DNA of 15,381 nt from Chloroflexota bacterium (GTDB taxonomy: Bacteria > Chloroflexota > Dehalococcoidia > Dehalococcoidales > WRFJ01): assembly GCA_009778865.1 (NCBI GenBank), contig WRFJ01000008.1:1-15381 (forward strand), read 5' to 3'. Below, in pieces: positions 14,566 to 15,381 of this stretch (within the stretch, counting starts at the first letter, position 1; every line of letters starts with the position of its first letter). Made by a program: the position numbers and the translations under genes. The notes under the pieces were generated by a model. That model was not told where the DNA came from and ran no database searches. It saw nothing but the letters and a program-made list of their open reading frames with translations.

Positions 14566-15174
14566 GTGCAGGTTATTACGCCCAATAATATAAATTATGC
14601 TGTAGCCATCTTAAAAAACGGCGGTGTTGGTGCTTATCCAACCGATACTGTTTTCGGTTTGGGCGCCAGTGTTTTTAACGAAAAAGCTGCGACGCGTGTA
14701 TATGACATCAAAGGCAGGCCTGACGATAAAGGCTTACCGGTTTTAGTGGATAGCGTAGATACTTTGGAACAGGTGGCCGATGTTTATTATACTCCGCAAA
14801 TTTTGCGTTTAATTGAGCGTTTTTGGCCTGGTAAACTTACTATGATTTTTCGTAAAAAGGCCAATGTGCCGTCTGTAGTGTGCGGCGGAGGTCAGACTAT
14901 TGCCGTACGCATACCAAATTGCCATATTGCCTTAAGCCTTATTAAGGTCGTAGGGCCTATTATAGGCACCTCGGCCAATATTAGTGGGCAAGGCAACAGT
15001 TTTAGCAGTGCCGAAGTAGAGAGACAACTTGGCGACTTAGTAGACTTTATTATCGAGGGAAATGTAACGGGCGGTGTACCTTCTACTGTCATAAATACGT
15101 GTTCAGACAAACCACAAATTGTGCGAGCTGGTGCTATTCCCTTAGAAGAGATAGAAAAAGCCTTAAAAGACTGA
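14566..15174 (+). CDS. tsaC: Threonylcarbamoyl-AMP synthase (YrdC/Sua5 family)
   Basis: The enzyme makes L-threonylcarbamoyl-AMP from threonine, bicarbonate and ATP. It is the first step of t6A modification of tRNAs that read ANN codons; TsaB, TsaD and TsaE then transfer the group. The 202-residue protein is a YrdC domain alone, without the extra C-terminal domain of Sua5. Marks are AYPTDTVFGLGA (23-34), the KGR of IKGRPDDKGLP (48-58), RFWPGKLT (85-92), AVRIPN (113-118), GTSANISG (134-141) and VPSTVIN (171-177). The start is GTG at 14566, with AGAGG upstream at a somewhat long spacing. A short stem-loop follows at 15201-15221. Confidence 0.94.
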   Translation: MQVITPNNINYAVAILKNGGVGAYPTDTVFGLGASVFNEKAATRVYDIKGRPDDKGLPVLVDSVDTLEQVADVYYTPQILRLIERFWPGKLTMIFRKKANVPSVVCGGGQTIAVRIPNCHIALSLIKVVGPIIGTSANISGQGNSFSSAEVERQLGDLVDFIIEGNVTGGVPSTVINTCSDKPQIVRAGAIPLEEIEKALKD

Positions 15175-15200
15175 TTAAATTATCACAATTTTTTGTTAAG

Positions 15201-15221
15201 AGCACTCAGAAATTGAGTGCT
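15201..15221 (+). terminator. Probable terminator after tsaC
   Basis: AGCACTCA (15201-15208) and TGAGTGCT (15214-15221) form a perfect 8-bp stem with a 5-nt loop, followed by the T-rich TATTCTTTAA. The outer flanks TTGTTAA and TTAACAA can extend the pairing past an internal loop. It lies 27 nt past the tsaC stop. Confidence 0.55.
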
Positions 15222-15261
15222 TATTCTTTAACAATCAAACGTAACATAAACGTAAAAATAT

Positions 15262-15291
15262 TTGACATATAAGTATGGTAGAAGGTATTAT
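15262..15291 (+). promoter_or_regulatory. Predicted promoter of the last gene
   Basis: A consensus TTGACA (15262-15267) and TATTAT (15286-15291) are 18 nt apart, between the tsaC terminator and the gene starting at 15357. The implied leader is about 60 nt. Confidence 0.6.
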
Positions 15292-15356
15292 GTAATATAG
15301 TTTTTCCTACACAAAAGTAAGCAAAATTAAGTTTACATAAAAATTGAGGTGTAAAA

Positions 15357-15381
15357 ATGGCATGGAATAATCCCAATTTAA
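15357..15381 (+). CDS. Start of an unidentified gene, cut by window end
   Basis: Only MAWNNPNL is visible. GAGGTG stands 5 nt before the ATG and a strong promoter lies further upstream, so the start is credible. Eight residues do not allow a family call. Confidence 0.55.

Noticed and set aside
15357..15381. HflK-like start (MAWNNPN resembles MAWN-P starts)
   Set aside because: Eight residues are too few to name a family.
1..15381. Insertion sequences, CRISPR, tRNA/rRNA, phage or defence genes
   Set aside because: No transposase, regular repeat-spacer array, cloverleaf, phage or nuclease-type gene was recognised anywhere in the window.

Overview
The window looks like ordinary chromosome from a low-GC, anaerobe-like member of the Bacillota (Firmicutes). 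It has AT-rich intergenic DNA, strong GGAG-type ribosome binding sites, several TTG/GTG starts, DegV, FabT-like and DUF6440-like proteins, and sigmaA-like promoters. A clostridial or Negativicutes lineage is a guess; no rRNA or lineage marker is present. I see no transposase, CRISPR array, tRNA, rRNA or phage gene.

Layout. (1) 1-2122, plus strand: the end of a histidine operon, hisD (cut by the window edge), hisC and hisB, coupled by an overlap and a 2-nt gap. No further his gene follows hisB. (2) About 2123-3200, noticeably AT-rich: two minus-strand genes, an unrecognised membrane-anchored protein and a 58-aa DUF6440-like protein. (3) 3184-4608, plus strand: a MarR-family regulator resembling FabT, then a DegV/FakB fatty-acid-binding protein. 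A 19-bp near-perfect palindrome lies just downstream of a good promoter, so this looks like a self-regulated lipid-sensing pair. The regulator seems to lack a normal start codon; an AUA fits the ribosome binding site. (4) 4672-4720: a hairpin with 21-bp perfect arms that ends the convergent purine operon. (5) 4760-8803, minus strand: purD-purE-purB-purC, four steps of IMP synthesis, with a promoter just upstream of purD. (6) 8858-10321, minus strand: a 5'-nucleotidase-family enzyme without a signal peptide. (7) 10613-12298, minus strand: guaA (GMP synthetase) with an unusual N-terminal extension of about 51 residues. (8) 12449-12703, plus strand: a small two-helix membrane protein. (9) 13094-14086, plus strand: ilvC, after a roughly 390-nt region with no supported gene, and followed by a second very long perfect hairpin. 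Its cofactor loop suggests NADH use. (10) 14204-15174, plus strand: a small DUF3784-like membrane protein and tsaC (tRNA t6A synthesis). (11) From 15357: the first 8 codons of a further gene with a clear promoter.

The core is housekeeping metabolism: histidine, purine/GMP and branched-chain amino acid synthesis. I did not find a convincing new multi-gene system. The observations most worth following are the FabT-FakB locus with its operator and AUA start, the NADH-like KARI loop, the GuaA extension and the two long hairpins.
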